A model generated the notes under the pieces. That model saw only the letters and a list, made by a program, of their open reading frames with translations, did no database searches and had not been told where the DNA came from. Below are positions 1-11,964 of a stretch of 64,000 nt of DNA, one piece after another. The first letter of the stretch is position 1. Each line of letters starts with the position of its first letter. Origin of the DNA: Hepsetus odoe (Eukaryota > Chordata > Actinopteri > Characiformes > Hepsetidae); contig CM029384.1 of the NCBI GenBank assembly GCA_017165825.1, forward strand, positions 6,888,414 to 6,952,413, written 5' to 3'. Position numbers and translations under genes: made by a program.

Positions 1-58
<58 letters not shown>
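1..58. repeat. (GA)n microsatellite
   Basis: Perfect GA dinucleotide run that starts at the window edge, so its full length is unknown. Confidence 0.97.
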
Positions 59-61
<3 letters not shown>

Positions 62-2487
62 GTCTGTATGTAACACTGTATAGTTTACAAAGCTTGTCAT
101 TTGGAGATGCAGATGTGGGACTGACTGGCAGTGGAGGGGAAGCCCTGAGTCTGACATGTTGAGGTGAGAGAAGGAGGAATTCAGTATCAGGTGAGCAGAA
201 ATATAATGCATTCTTCTTCAATTAAAGGAGAGGTCCTCTAGCAGACCTTCATGTGTCATTAAGCTATATTACAATCCAGATCAGAAAAACTAGCAAAATA
301 ATAATTATAATAAGCAAATTTGACATTTGCTTTGACTTTTATTTAATTGCAGGCAAAATTACAATATATTTAGCTTTGTCTGGTCGACGTCTGGTCAACC
401 GTCTGGACACCCATTCCTGCATTTCAGGCCTGCAATATGTTGAAAAAAGGACAGACATTTTAGGGATAGTGAATGGAGAAGGGACAGCATGGTATGGCAT
501 AGTGGGTAGTGCTGTTGCCTCACTGCGAGAAGGTCCTGGGTTTGATTCTGAGGTGGGATGGGCCAAGTCCTTCTGTGTGGAGTTCTCTCCGTGTTCATGT
601 GGGTCCCCCTCTGGGAGCTCCGGTTTCCTCCCACTGTCCAAAGACATGCACGTCAGGGTGATTGGAGATGCTAAATTGCCCATAGGTGTGAGTGTAGGTG
701 AGTGTGTTTGTCGGTGTGTCTACCCTGCGATGGACTAGCATCCTGTCCAGGGTGTTTCCTTGCCTGTCGCCCTGTGAGAGCTGCTATAGGCTCCAACACC
801 CCCGCGACCCTAATTAGGACAAGCGGCTATGAAAATGAATGAGTGAGTAATGAGGGAAAAATATTAAATGGTGATGTGGTTTCAATCAGGTTATATCTGT
901 GACTGTAATCATGATTTTGTAAAAAGGCAGAATACATGAAAGACTCAAAAGTCAAAAAAATATTTTTTTCATTATTTAAAATTATTTCCAAATTAACTCT
1001 GGAAGGGATTGGCATATTTCTCTTTCTACAGTGCATAATATCAATAAATGTATCTGGAAGAATATCAGTCCATAAAGGGCAAGGGTCCAAGCTTAAACTC
1101 AACACCCGTGTTGATTGAATGATAGAATCACATGTTTGCAGAAAAAATAGAACAAAAAATATCTGAAATGCATCATTGTTTGGTATCATTCTGGAGTGGC
1201 ACACTGGGGCATGTAGGATGGCATTGCTCAATGGGTGTTTGTGTAGATCAGCATTATGAAAATCAGTGAGAAACAACCACATGTTGTCAGTTACTAATGT
1301 TACTACTAATGGAAGTGACAGATTTTTTGAGTGACCACTGCAGTGTCTTGGAATGCAAGTGTTCTCATTTGAACTCCTCATTATAATTATATTTATTTTA
1401 ACAAAAGTCCTTTAGTCCAGGTGCGTAGCACAGTTAGTTATTTTCCCTGCCCTTGAGTCCTCTCAGATAATGATCAAGCTCATAATCATTAAGACGTCTT
1501 ACAGCAGGAAACTCCTGGACTGGAGTTAAACATTTCTGCTTGGATAATTTTAATCATAGACAAATTATACAAAACAAACATTCAGACATCCAAGTACATT
1601 TCAGATTTTCAGTTTTCTTGAACATCCAGACTTTTTTCTGTCTCTTTCTTTTTTGCACTGCAAAGTTTATGCCTTAAAATTATGAACTTTGCTTTAAAAT
1701 GTAATACGTAAGATATTATTATATTATTATATGCATTTAACTATAATATGTGAAGAACTGAAGTGTGGTCAACATCACACAAAAATAAAGGCTAAATATT
1801 AAAAACGAATAAATAATAAATAAATAAACAAAATTAAAGTAATAATATATAATAAGCAATTCTGTCAAAAATATACATATTTTCATTCAGTTAACATTAT
1901 GAATTTGGAATGAAACTGATATGCAAGACATGTAGTTACGGGAGAACATAGTGATATGAGGTTAAATAATAAATAATAAGCTTAATGATAAATTAAATGA
2001 TCAGCTTAACAATGAAAGAAAGTAATGGGTTAATGTACAGCCAGACCCTAGGGAGGGAGCGAGTTGTTGGTGTTTTCTCCGTATGGGGAATGGTGTGTGA
2101 GTGTGTCCTCAGTGCTGTTCCATTAGGGATCTCTTTATATTGTTATGTCATCACCGTTGTTCATTAGGACATTTAGGTTGACTCAACTGCTACAGTACAG
2201 ATTTGAACCATTCACCTTAATCACGTCCTATTTATTTTCAGTTATTCTGTACTTGTGTTTGTTTTTGAAGTAATGGTTTACAACGAAGGTGTCAGTGATG
2301 CTTGGGTTAGAACTCAATCTGAAAGCGGTCACTAGGGTCACTGGGGTCACTTGGGTGACTGGCAAGATACTTCCATTTAAAGTGTTTGCTTTGCTGTAAT
2401 CCTCTTCTCCACCTTGCATGTTTTTAAGCGAGCTGTCAGAGCTCTTAAGGTCAGAGCCAAACAGAAACAAAGAGCTGAGAAACTGTG
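59..2487. other. Spacer before the anoctamin-like exons
   Basis: AT-rich sequence with one recognisable interspersed repeat (about 490-842). The reading frames here are short, have no splice-supported continuation and resemble no family I know. The stretch just before 2488 would hold the promoter and 5' UTR of the anoctamin-like gene, but I see no clear core element. Confidence 0.6.
490..842 (+). repeat. Interspersed fish repeat with tRNA-like head (type C)
   Basis: The 5' part resembles a tRNA-derived SINE head, with a B-box-like stretch ending GGGTTTGATTC. It is followed by the block GTTTCCTCCCACTGTCCAAAGACATGC, very common in fish repeats, and by a 3' end GCGGCTATGAAAATGAATGA. A diverged relative lies at about 54183-54425. 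Confidence 0.75.
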
Positions 2488-4474
2488 ATGATGAAGAAGA
2501 AGGAAGTAGAGGACAGCGCAACGCTGATCAAACTGTCCGAGATCAATGACCCTAACTATGGAACCATACACACAGACGGAGTAAGTGTCACACGCACGCA
2601 CAGATTTTTATATGAGAGATAGAATTAAGTTAGATAGAATCAAAAACAAAAACAACAACAAACAACAGCCCAAGCAATCGGTTTTTATGTCAAGTATAAA
2701 AAATATGATTTGATTTATTATTAAATATTATTTATTTTTATGTTGAAACATACTGTAGTAGTAACAAAAATGTTCCACACAGATCCCACAAAAGGACAGA
2801 AACATGTTTAGTGATGGGGTCACACGTACAGGTGAGTGTCAAGGGAAAATTCCTTATTTGTGTAAAATTTTGTCTGTTTATTTTGAATTACATAAGAATC
2901 TTTAAAGGTGTACACAATCAAATGTAATTATTTACTGCATTATCTTAACTTTTTTTTCAACTGCAAAAATGTTCTTAGTTTCAGATCTTTTACTAAAAAA
3001 CAACAATTACTGCAAGAACAATTATTCTAGGACTAAAAACAATTACTGTAGGAATGGTTACTCTAGGATTTAAACAGTTACTATTAGAATAATTATTCCA
3101 GAATTCAAAGTAATTAGCGTAAGAAAAGATTAATCAAGATTCTAAACATTTGTTTTAGGAAAAGATACTCTACTCTAGGACTGAGTTAACAAATACACCG
3201 ATGTAGTGAGTGTAAAGGTCAGATAAAGCTAATTTCCGCTACTTTGCAAGCTTTACTAATGAACATATTTCCATTATCTCTTGACAGTTGACTTTTTTAT
3301 GTTACTATGGTACATGTTTTATAAATTATATGTACATAATCTTTATTTATTTGTTCTTAGATTTTGTGTTAGTATGGGATGAGTCTGTGAATCCTTTGAA
3401 GCCTGTTGAAACTGAGGATGAATCATCTACTCAAGCCATACACAGAAAGTGGAGGAAAGAATTTTTGTCCAGACTTCAAACAGCTGGTCTCCATCAGGAG
3501 ATGGTCAGTAACTGGAAGTTGAAGGTCTAACACAACAACTGGAAATGAAGATTTGCATAATATAGATATTACCTTAATAACTACACGTTTTCAGTATAGG
3601 TCTTTATGAAGTTCATACATACACAGATAGAATTTGTAAGCATCACTATTGCGTTGAACTCCCCCAATATACAATCGAATGCAAACGTTTGACATTGATG
3701 TGACGCTGACACAGAAGAGCAAAGAATGGTTTAATCAATGTATAAATGAGCACAAATGCAACCAGTGAAAACATATACATCAAAGTAATTATCATCTCTT
3801 GAAAAATCTTTTAATATTTATTGAACTTCATTTTTGTTGAAAGAAATTCAAATAAAATCCATAAGAATTAAAACACAGACTTCTGACTGTCCTCCAAAAA
3901 CAATTTTTCACTTTATAAGTCATAATGTACCACTATGCTATTATTAAAATAAAACATTCAAAAAAGTTCCAAAATTCAGCCAGTTCTCAACCACAATTTT
4001 CAACATTAATAATGATAATAATGATAATCTTTATTGTTTAATCTAGAAAGAAGTTGTGCATAGCAAGACAAAGACAACCTATGTGCTCCTCAGTGCACCG
4101 TGGTTTGTGCTCTGTTATTATGCAGAGGAGATTGGTCTTCGAGTACCATTACAGGTGAATCAAGATGGTCTAAAGATGCATTGCAAAGGATGTGATCACC
4201 CAGAATATTAAATATAATCCAAATATGAAACGAGAATATGCAGCATATAGCAAAATATGCAACAATTCTGAAGGAGTGACCCTCTGCTGGACTTGCTCCA
4301 CAGGTTGAGACGACTCAAGAATCCAACTGGTCAGAGAACATCCTGAGCAAGTTACACATCCCTAATATCCTAGCCCAGCAAGTGCCCAACCCTCCACCAG
4401 ACTACTACACATGCCAGTTCCGCACTAATAAGCTTGAGAGGTACAGGATGACTAATGTAATAGATGACAAGTGA
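2488..4474 (+). CDS. Anoctamin (ANO7-like) N-terminal domain gene, truncated
   Basis: Five exons join in frame: 2488-2580, 2783-2831, 3361-3503, 4047-4154 and 4304-4474 (stop TGA), giving 187 aa. All internal junctions have GT/AG sites and compatible phases. The product matches the cytosolic N-terminal (dimerisation) domain of anoctamins: DFVLVWDE opens exon 3, TYVLLSAPWFVLCYYAEE is in exon 4, and exon 5 has SNWSENIL and PPPDYYTCQFRTNKLER. These stretches fit ANO7 better than other family members I recall. Full anoctamins continue with GSDNQDTFF-like sequence and a ten-helix scramblase/channel domain. None of that is present: a palindromic repeat and an opposite-strand gene follow. The last codons (RYRMTNVIDDK) run through what would be a donor, GTACAG at 4441, so exon 5 may originally have spliced onward. 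It may be a recent pseudogene, a soluble short protein, or a gene cut by rearrangement. The start ATG is either 2488 or 2491. Confidence 0.78.
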
Positions 4475-4574
4475 CAGAATTTGTTATATATATATATAAA
4501 ATGCTGTAAACATAGAATGCTTTAAAAAATGGAAGTGTTAATCATTTATTTTCATCAATCAACAAAATGCAGTG

Positions 4575-4895
4575 CATGAATAAAAGAGAAATCTAAATCA
4601 AATCAATATTTGGTGTGACCACCCTTTGCCTTCAAAACAGCATCAATTCTTCTAGGTACACTTGCACACAGTTTTTGAAGGAACTCGGCTGGTAGGTTGT
4701 TCCAAACGTGACTGTGTTTTAACCTCCGTGTGACATTGATGATCATCAGTACCTGTTTGGTAAAACTGGTTGATCATACACCGACTATAATCCTACAAAA
4801 TCCCTGACTTTGTGCAAGTGTACCTAGAAGAACTGATGCTGGTTTGAAGGCAAACGGTAGTAACACCAAATATTGATTTGATTTAGATTTTTCTT
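4575..4895. mobile_element. Palindromic non-autonomous DNA element (MITE-like)
   Basis: Two arms of roughly 80 bases are imperfect reverse complements: about 4590-4675 (AAATCAAATCAATATTTGGT ... CTAGGTACACTTGCACA) and about 4808-4895 (TGCAAGTGTACCTAGAAGAA ... ACCAAATATTGATTTGATTT). Together they would fold into a long hairpin, as expected for a decayed MITE or folded transposon end. It begins about 100 bases after the truncated anoctamin reading frame stops. Confidence 0.8.
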
Positions 4896-5020
4896 TTGTA
4901 TATATATATTGTATATAGATTTTTCTTTTGTATATATATATATATACATATATATACATATATATATTCTTTTGTATGTATATATATACATATATATATA
5001 TATATACATATATATCATGC
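4896..5020. repeat. (TA)n-rich low-complexity tract
   Basis: Alternating TA runs with TTTTCTTTTGTATA repeats. The apparent reading frames across it are repeat artefacts. Confidence 0.9.
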
Positions 5021-5072
5021 AATCATGCAATCTAACTAATCATTGGATTTAATTTTCTGACTAAAGCAAGAC

Positions 5073-6305
5073 TCAAACTACTGTACTGAGGGTGGACAGT
5101 TCCTCTGTCCGACCCTGCTTATTAGGAAGAGACTTGAGATATTCCAGATGGCGCCGAGCATCTTCTCGGTTGTGCCTCACATAGTAAACTAGGTAAGAAA
5201 TGACCATGGTAAACCAGCCAAACATGGTCACCAGCATGGCCACATCTGTGGTCCTCTTGAGGGCAGCACAGAGATCCAGATCAGTGGCAACCAGCACAAA
5301 AGGCAGACCACGTACCCCAAAATCCTCTGAGTCAGAGCCATTACAAACCACGCCAGCCAGGGAGGATGGCTCAAGCTGCAACTGGGGCATGGCCACCTGC
5401 AGACGGCAATCGCACATCCAGGGGTTGTGGGTGAGGTTTGCATGGGCCTGTAGCTCCCCCAGAGCCTCCGGGTCTAGCGTTTCCAGGAGATTGGAGGAAA
5501 GGTCCAGGCTGGTAAGTGAGTCGGCCAGGCCATGAAAGGCTCCAGGTTCCAACTCTGCCAGCCTATTATGAGACAAGTCCAGCTCAGCCAGAAGAGGGAG
5601 TCCCAGGAAGGAGTCAGTGGGCAGGCTGACCAGCAGATTGTAATCCAGGTAGAGGCGGCGTGTCTGGTTGGGCAAATCACGAGGTACGCCAAGCAGGTTC
5701 ATGTTGCTGCAGCGCACAGCCAGGCCACCATCCCAGCTCTCTGAGCAGTAGCAGCTGTCCGGACATCCGGCCAAAATCTGTTGCGTCCCAGACCCTAGGC
5801 AAAAATGAAACATTTGGCAGAAAATCAAATCTGTGATTTGATTTTTACAAAATAGCTGATATGTATTTTATCTATTTCCCTTTAAAATGATTATCCTCCC
5901 ATTGATAATCGCAGCATATACTAGCAAGAGCTGCTATTTACATCATGCAGTGATTTCTAACATTTAATTGTTGGATAGTGAGGAGGAAGAAGTCTAGCCA
6001 TTCCTTTGTTATAGCATTAACCAGTTTGAAAGCTGAAAGTGTTAGATGGTGGTGCGTGCCACATGCTTGCAAGATGGACGGCTGAAGAAATTAATCATGT
6101 TAACCAGATACCAAGGTGTTATGGAAAGCACAAATGCATCTGTAATGCTGAATTTTACAAGTTTATTTCTCCCATGAAATATGGCTAAGAGCAAATTAAC
6201 CAGCCATAATGTCAAGCCCAACCAGACCCAGTACTGACCAAGCACTCGAAACACCAGGCAAGGCAGCATCAGTCGCAGGAACAGGGGGCCCACTGAGCGC
6301 AGCAT
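5073..6305 (-). CDS. LRRC3-family leucine-rich repeat membrane protein
   Basis: Two coding exons, 6239-6305 and 5073-5794, join in phase 1 (donor CTTG/GTCAGT, acceptor TTGCCTAG/GG) and give 262 aa. Exon 1 encodes a hydrophobic signal peptide (MLRSVGPLFLRLMLPCLVF). Exon 2 has a cysteine-rich LRRNT cap (CPDSCYC), leucine-rich repeats (LPLLAELDLSHNRL, LTSLDLSSNLL), an LRRCT cap (NPWMCDCRL), and one membrane segment at about residues 207-229. The cytosolic tail starts YYVRHNREDARRHLEYLKSL and ends STLSTVV. That membrane-tail block is the hallmark of LRRC3/LRRC3B/LRRC3C. The ectodomain should face outward; the molecular role of the family is poorly known. I cannot assign the exact paralogue. A 5' UTR exon may lie near 9083-9200, where the minus strand has a strong GTGAGTAAG donor. 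The match over the C-terminal 60 residues makes the family call firm. Confidence 0.94.
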
Positions 6306-7539
6306 GGCAAGACACAGGCATCTCCTACCCCGAGGCACTGACACACTGAACCATCAGAATGAGGCGGGTTGTGCAGGCTGCCGTGCAAACATGACTGCGA
6401 AGAAACAAGCAGGATGCCACCAGAAAAACAAGTTATTACAACTGGCACCCTACTATCACTGCGACAGCTGATTGTTGCAGTTATTCTGAGGCCAAAACAC
6501 CCCAGCCGTTAAGCTTAATTATCATCAAGACACTGTAGTTAGAACAAAGATTGGGCATGTGACACTGCAGCTGTGGGGAAAAGAAGTGGGAGAGAGAGGC
6601 AGGGAGAGAGATTTATGCACAGCTAAAATAAAGTTCATAATTACAGTTTTAATTTCAGTTAACAATCACTTTTAGCTTCAGATATGATCAGTCCATAAAT
6701 CTCTCTACCCTGAATTTTTTTTTTCATGCCTCATTGTTGTGCTTTTAAATAACTAAAATGGGACAGAACTAATTAGTTTGTCACCACCGTCTCAAAATGA
6801 AGCTAATTTGTCTTGACATTCTGGCCTACTTTCAGAGTTTCCTTGTGGTGCCTGCGGACTCTTCTTTAGTACATCTTAGGTCAGTGCATCTCGTGTTTCG
6901 TGGTCAGTGAGTAATCAACAGTTCACTGAAACATAAGACAAGAGGTATTCAGCACATTCTCAGCCTTTCACAGAACGCATCCTTGTCCTGCTGCTTCATG
7001 TAAAGAACTGATCGATGTAAAAAGCCTGGCTCACAGGACAGGTCAAGAAAAGAGGCTATAACTGACACACAACTGCTCCTAAACCAGTGTCCATTTAACT
7101 TGCAAACCTATGTATAATATAGGCCTCATGTGAATAAAGCTGAAAGAGCCCTCATGGAACATAACTGTCAGTAATGGGGGGGTGGCCCATTAGCACTCTG
7201 GTATACAGTATGTGGGCATACACTCTGATGCATTAAGGAGTAACATTTCCTTCTTACCTCACTCTGTTGGAGTGTTAAAAGGAGCAGACATAGAGAAAGG
7301 GGCAATGGAGTCTTTGACCACACAATAATGAGGTTTAAAAAGACTGAAAGCTTCAGTTCAATCATGTTAAGTGCAAAAGCATGCATAAATAAATAAATAA
7401 ATAAACAAACAAACAGGGTTTACAAAAAAGCTGTGCAATATACACCAGCCATATAATGACTTCTGTGGTTTTAGTATAAGCTTTAATAAACTACAGTGTT
7501 CCTGTAGCATTAATTCATAGCAGGCTGTCTATCTGTAAT

Positions 7540-8470
7540 ACCCTGTATAGCAACTGGTAAATGTATATTATCCTATGTAGTAGCCTGTACTTGCTCTATA
7601 ATTATAGTGTCCTATATAGTAATCTGTGATTGTGTAGTGCACTATATAGTAATCTGTGATTGTGTAGTGTACTATATAGTAATCTGTGATTGTGTAGTGC
7701 ACTATATAGTAATCTGTGATTGTGTAGTGTACTATATAGTAATCTGTGATTGTGTAGTGCACTATATAGTAATCTGTGATTGTGTAGTGCACTATATAGT
7801 AATTTGTGATTGTGTAGTGCACTATATAGTAATCTGTGATTGTGTAGTGCACTATATAGTAATTTGTGATTGTGTAGTGCACTATATAGTAATCTGTGAT
7901 TGTGTAGTGCACTATACAGTAATCTGTGATTGTGTAGTGCACTATATAGAAATATGTGATTGTGTAGTGCACTATATAGAAATATGTGATCGTGTAGTGC
8001 ACTATATAGAAATATTTGATTTTGTAGTGCACTATATTGTAATCTGTGATTGTGTAGTGCACTGTATAGAAATATTTGACTTTGTAGTGCACTATATTGT
8101 AATCTGTGATTGTGTAGTGCACTATATAGTAATCTGTGATTGTGAAGTGCACTATATAGAAATATGTGATCGTGTAGTGCACTATATAGTAATCTGTGAT
8201 TGTGAAGTGCACTATATAGAAATATTTGATTTTGTAGTGCACTATATGGTAATCTGTGATTGTGTAGTGTGCTATATAGTGGCCTGTAGTTGTATAGTAC
8301 CCTATATATTAATGTATAATGTTGTAGTACACTATTAAGTAATCTGTACTTGGGTAATGCCCAATATATTAGTCTGTACTAGTGTAGAACTCTATATAGC
8401 ACTCTGTATTTGTATTGTACCTTGTAATCTTTATACTAGTGTAGTATTATTCACACTATTCTATACTTTA
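7540..8470. repeat. 30-bp-period minisatellite
   Basis: About 22 regular copies of a 30-base unit fill 7611-8280, with diverged copies on both edges. The typical unit is AATCTGTGATTGTGTAGTGC followed by ACTATATAGT. Because 30 is a multiple of three, frames stay open for over 220 codons on both strands; those are not genes. Each unit contains the palindromes AGTGCACT and ACTATATAGT, which overlap. Confidence 0.97.
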
Positions 8471-9082
8471 TTAGTAATGCTATAGCGAGAGTAAGGGTGG
8501 GGGTGCATGAAGCTCTCCAAGCAATGCCACAGAAGACTCACTTGTGGTTCCCTTTAGTCCTTTCAGATGGAGAACCTTTCTTTGCAGAAGCATTTTAGTA
8601 AATTAGATTTTAGTCAATAACTCTTAAAAGCTGAAATAATATCTTTATCTAATCTAAAAAATATATAAAAAAATATCTAAGATCTGTGAAGAACCTTTGA
8701 ACTGATACAGCAACTGTACATAATGTGAATGGCAACTTTAAAACTGCAAAATGTTCTTGCCACTCTTTTCTCAAACATGGTTCTTTAGGGAACCAAAAGT
8801 GGGGGGGGAAACAACCTTGTGCTACATGAATATAGATGGAATAGATGAAAAAAAAGAGCATGGCTTTATTTATCCATCCGACAGTCTGTGTTTATATAGA
8901 GAAGCAGATCACTTTACTCACCATGCAATCTGTAGTCCAAACAAACTTCACCATCAATCCCTCCAGAGCCTGAGGCTCATTGGTCCATCAGCTCTTTCTC
9001 TCTGCTTCAGCAGTTTACTCCCGCGGCTTTTGGAGATTAATTCCAGGCTATGTCCATCTGAACGAAGCTCAGACTTACTCAC

Positions 9083-9200
9083 CGCGCCCACATGGGCTGG
9101 ACTTCACTCTGCCGGTCAGTTTCGGCTCAGCCTTCCACAGAACGCTGCCGGCCATGCACACTATGTCCGCTAGATGGCGCCAAACTGACTCTCATTGGCC
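9083..9200 (-). promoter_or_regulatory. Possible 5' UTR exon and promoter of the LRRC3-like gene
   Basis: On the minus strand a consensus donor, GCG/GTGAGTAAG, lies at 9082 in a locally GC-rich stretch. A good acceptor (TTGTTTCTTCGCAG) lies near 6398, just before the coding exon with the ATG at 6305. Position and splice signals are the only evidence. Confidence 0.35.
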
Positions 9201-9340
9201 CAATGTTGAAACGGCTCATGCTAATGAGGAAATCTGCATTAGAAACCTAAAACAAGTGGAGGAAATAGGTGAACTGTTTTGACAAATCGAAATAAAATTA
9301 CGAGGAATCAAAAAATACAAGAAAGTTCTTTCCTATCAGT

Positions 9341-9573
9341 GGCAGCAGTGGCCTAGTAGTTCAGGCACTAGGCCTCAGGACCAGAAGGTCAGGGTCCCAG
9401 ACCAGTGGGTTGCCATGTGAAACGCTAGAGCAAGGTACCGTCCCCATCACTGCTCCCTGGGTGATTAAATGCTTTTAACCCCTGCTGCACGGGGTGTATG
9501 GGTTAAATGCAGAGGCTGAATTTCGGCGTGTGCTGTGCAGCATTACGCGACCACAAATAGTCACTTTCACTTC
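9341..9573 (+). repeat. tRNA-derived SINE (type A)
   Basis: Head GGCAGCAGTGGCCTAGTAGT (A-box-like), body with GAGCAAGGTACCGTCCCCATCA and GGGTTAAATGCAGAGG, tail ending GTCACTTTCACTT. This is the commonest SINE in the window. Confidence 0.88.
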
Positions 9574-9948
9574 ACATTTCTCTGACATTACTTTTCATAT
9601 TACGCAGCCCCGTTATCACCGATGAGTAATAACCCACAATTAAAAGTATTAAGTCAAAAATGTGTCATTCTAAATTAATTCAGCATTTTAGTCATTTAAA
9701 ATTTATATCTCTCTGCATTTTTCTATTGTTGCTGATAACAGGACTGCTTTGCTGTTCACACCTTCAACTTTTTATCTTCAGTATTTTATCCTTGGTCAAA
9801 AAGATCTCAAAAATAGAACAAACAACAGTGATTAGACTCCAATCTTCCTGCTTAAGAAAAATTATGACATACCATCTTTGTTGGACGATGCCTAGAATGC
9901 AGGGTCACAACATAGAGTCTGAAAATGGGCTCTGCTTCACCTCTTATA

Positions 9949-10153
9949 GGGAGGCAGTGGTCTAGTGGTAGGACACTTGCCTATGGACCCATGGCTCAAG
10001 AGTTCCCAGGTTTGAATCCCACCTCTGGCACTACCACCACTGGGTCCCTGAGTAAGACCCTTAACCCTGAGTTGCTCCAGGGGGACTGTCCCTGTAATTA
10101 GGACATGGAAGTCGCTCTGGATAAGAGCATCTGCTAAAATGCCACAAATGTAT
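9949..10153 (+). repeat. tRNA-derived SINE (type B)
   Basis: Head GTGGTCTAGTGGTAGGACAC, B-box-like GGTTTGAATCCCACC, and the widespread fish SINE/LINE tail GATAAGAGCATCTGCTAAAA then TGCCACAAATGTA. Confidence 0.88.
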
Positions 10154-11092
10154 CTTCATATCTCTAAATGATGCCATTCAACTACATGTCTCCATACCAT
10201 TTTTTCCTCTCTAGCTATAGTGAATCGCCTCAGTTAGCAGACCAAGCTGGTTAAGTTAGTCGCTCCTCTAGTATCTTGCTGTGCTTCCTGTTGGGTGCTA
10301 ATTTGGTTTGATTGGGGCAGAAGCCCTCTAGCAGGTGGGACAGATCCAGGTCAGGGGTTATTGCAGGGCACAGTCTGAGTGAGTCAACAGCAGCGCTGTT
10401 TCGATTCAGAGTGGTAGGTGATCGCTGAATACGTTTTTGAAAGCATTTGATTTCTGATGTCTAACACTGTCTGGCTAAGAAGCAGTTGTCTATCTCAGGA
10501 TGAAGACCTCTCAAAATCTTGAGGTTGAGCTTGGCATGCCGGTGGGCTGATATAAGGCCACTCTGGTCACCTATTCCAAATCAGCAAGCAAGATTCTCAT
10601 TTCCATTTGTTTCCACACCCTCAAAGGTCAGCAGCATCACGAGTCATGTACCTCCCCAGAGCTCTCCTTTCTTCTTTATAGTGATTTTTGCAGCAGTGGC
10701 TATTTGTGGCACATATGATAGGTGGGTCACTTGTTTTTCTGACAGCAACCGTCTCAGCTTGGTCTTCTAGTCACTATTGCTTGTTAAGCCAGCTCAACTG
10801 CCGGACAATGCTAAAGATAGAACCACCCAACTCTTGTGTCAGCACATTAAATAGGCTGCTCAGTGTCAACGATATACCACAGCAAAAGTCCAACAGTCCT
10901 TGGAGGAACCTGCAAAGAGGACCACTTGAGTGTTCTTGTCTCAGTAAGAGACTTATAACTTCCCTGTTCTTTCTTTTTTGTGCCTCCTTTGGGGTTGTCC
11001 TTCCAGAAGATCTTATAGCTCCTCGCCAGTGTCAAGTGATTAGTTACACTTTTCTATCTTTATTCGTGTAAAAGAAAGCAACCAAAGAAGGC

Positions 11093-11109
11093 GGGGGGGG
11101 GGGGGGGGG
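11093..11109. repeat. 17-base poly-G run
   Basis: Uninterrupted G tract in the spacer, able to form G-quadruplex-like structures. Its length is prone to sequencing error. Confidence 0.9.
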
Positions 11110-11964
11110 TTAAAACAATAAAAACAAGTGCCGCAATTGTGTGCATTGTAAGAAAGTAGGTATAAAACAGTGTTTGCATGTATTGAATGGCCAATTTTAT
11201 TCATTACGAACTATGCAAAAGTATTTAAATATATTTTGCTTGGAAAATGAAGCAATAAGTACAAAACTACTTTATTGCAAGATGTGAAAACATACATGTA
11301 AAAACAGTATATAACACAAAGAGAGCTTGTATAATTCTGACCAGCTTAAAGGTCAATGCTTGGTTTGACCTTAGCTATTCTTCACCACAGCCTGAACTGT
11401 CTTAGGGAAACGTTCTTGTCAATTTTTTAAGCCGTCTTCAGGAACAGTTCTTTATGGAAACTCCTGAGCTCTTATTTGGACATCGGGTGCCTTTTGTTCC
11501 ATTCTCTGTTGAGATCACGCTCTGTTTCTGCCTCTGAAACTGATCAGGTACAGGGACTGGACTGACAATGAGAACGAAATCTTTATTCTTCAAGAAACCT
11601 GGAGAACTATTCCTTAACCATACATTAAAAATGCAAGAACATCTTCCTCTTGGAATGGAAATATGAAGAAATGAGGGGTAGAGCAAGACTTTTTCACAGT
11701 GCTTTATGTTCAGCTACTTTGATAAACTATTTCAATAAACCATAAAATGGCATTTTAAAGTAAAGATAATAATAATATGAGTGCAGTTCTGGTAAGCTGT
11801 TTCTGGAAATGTCATGGATTGTCTCAGTTGTTACTTGGAACAACCATGAAACCTTTGAACACTGTATATGATTTTCATAGCTTGTAAGTGTGAGGAGAGG
11901 AAGTCCCAAAATTATTTGTCTGAAGTCTATATTATTCCGATGTGCCAACTCCTCCACACGAGAT

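Larger units (their letters stand above)
6306..11964. other. Repeat-rich spacer between the LRRC3-like and TMEM86 genes
   Basis: I find no supportable coding gene. It contains the 30-bp minisatellite, SINEs at 9341 and 9949, a 17-G run at 11093-11109, a fish inverted repeat around 8520-8870 (GGTTCTTTAGGGAACCAAAA-type) and a Tc1-type fragment near 11420-11600. Bases 8980-9180 are more GC-rich and may be the promoter or first UTR exon of the LRRC3-like gene. I recognise nothing in 10160-11060. Confidence 0.6.

Noticed and set aside
6042..6344. A hydrophobic frame resembling an XK-related multi-pass protein
   Set aside because: The first 22 codons are the signal-peptide exon of the LRRC3-like gene; the rest is intron read-through past a good donor.
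7568..8338. Long open frames on both strands (over 220 codons each)
   Set aside because: They are translations of the 30-bp tandem repeat; the period is a multiple of three, so frames stay open by arithmetic.
7540..8470. Regular 30-base units as a possible CRISPR array
   Set aside because: The whole unit repeats with no unique spacers, and the host is a vertebrate.
8751..9282. A 140-codon plus-strand frame
   Set aside because: It crosses a known type of fish inverted repeat and unrelated GC-rich sequence, and no recognisable domain appears.
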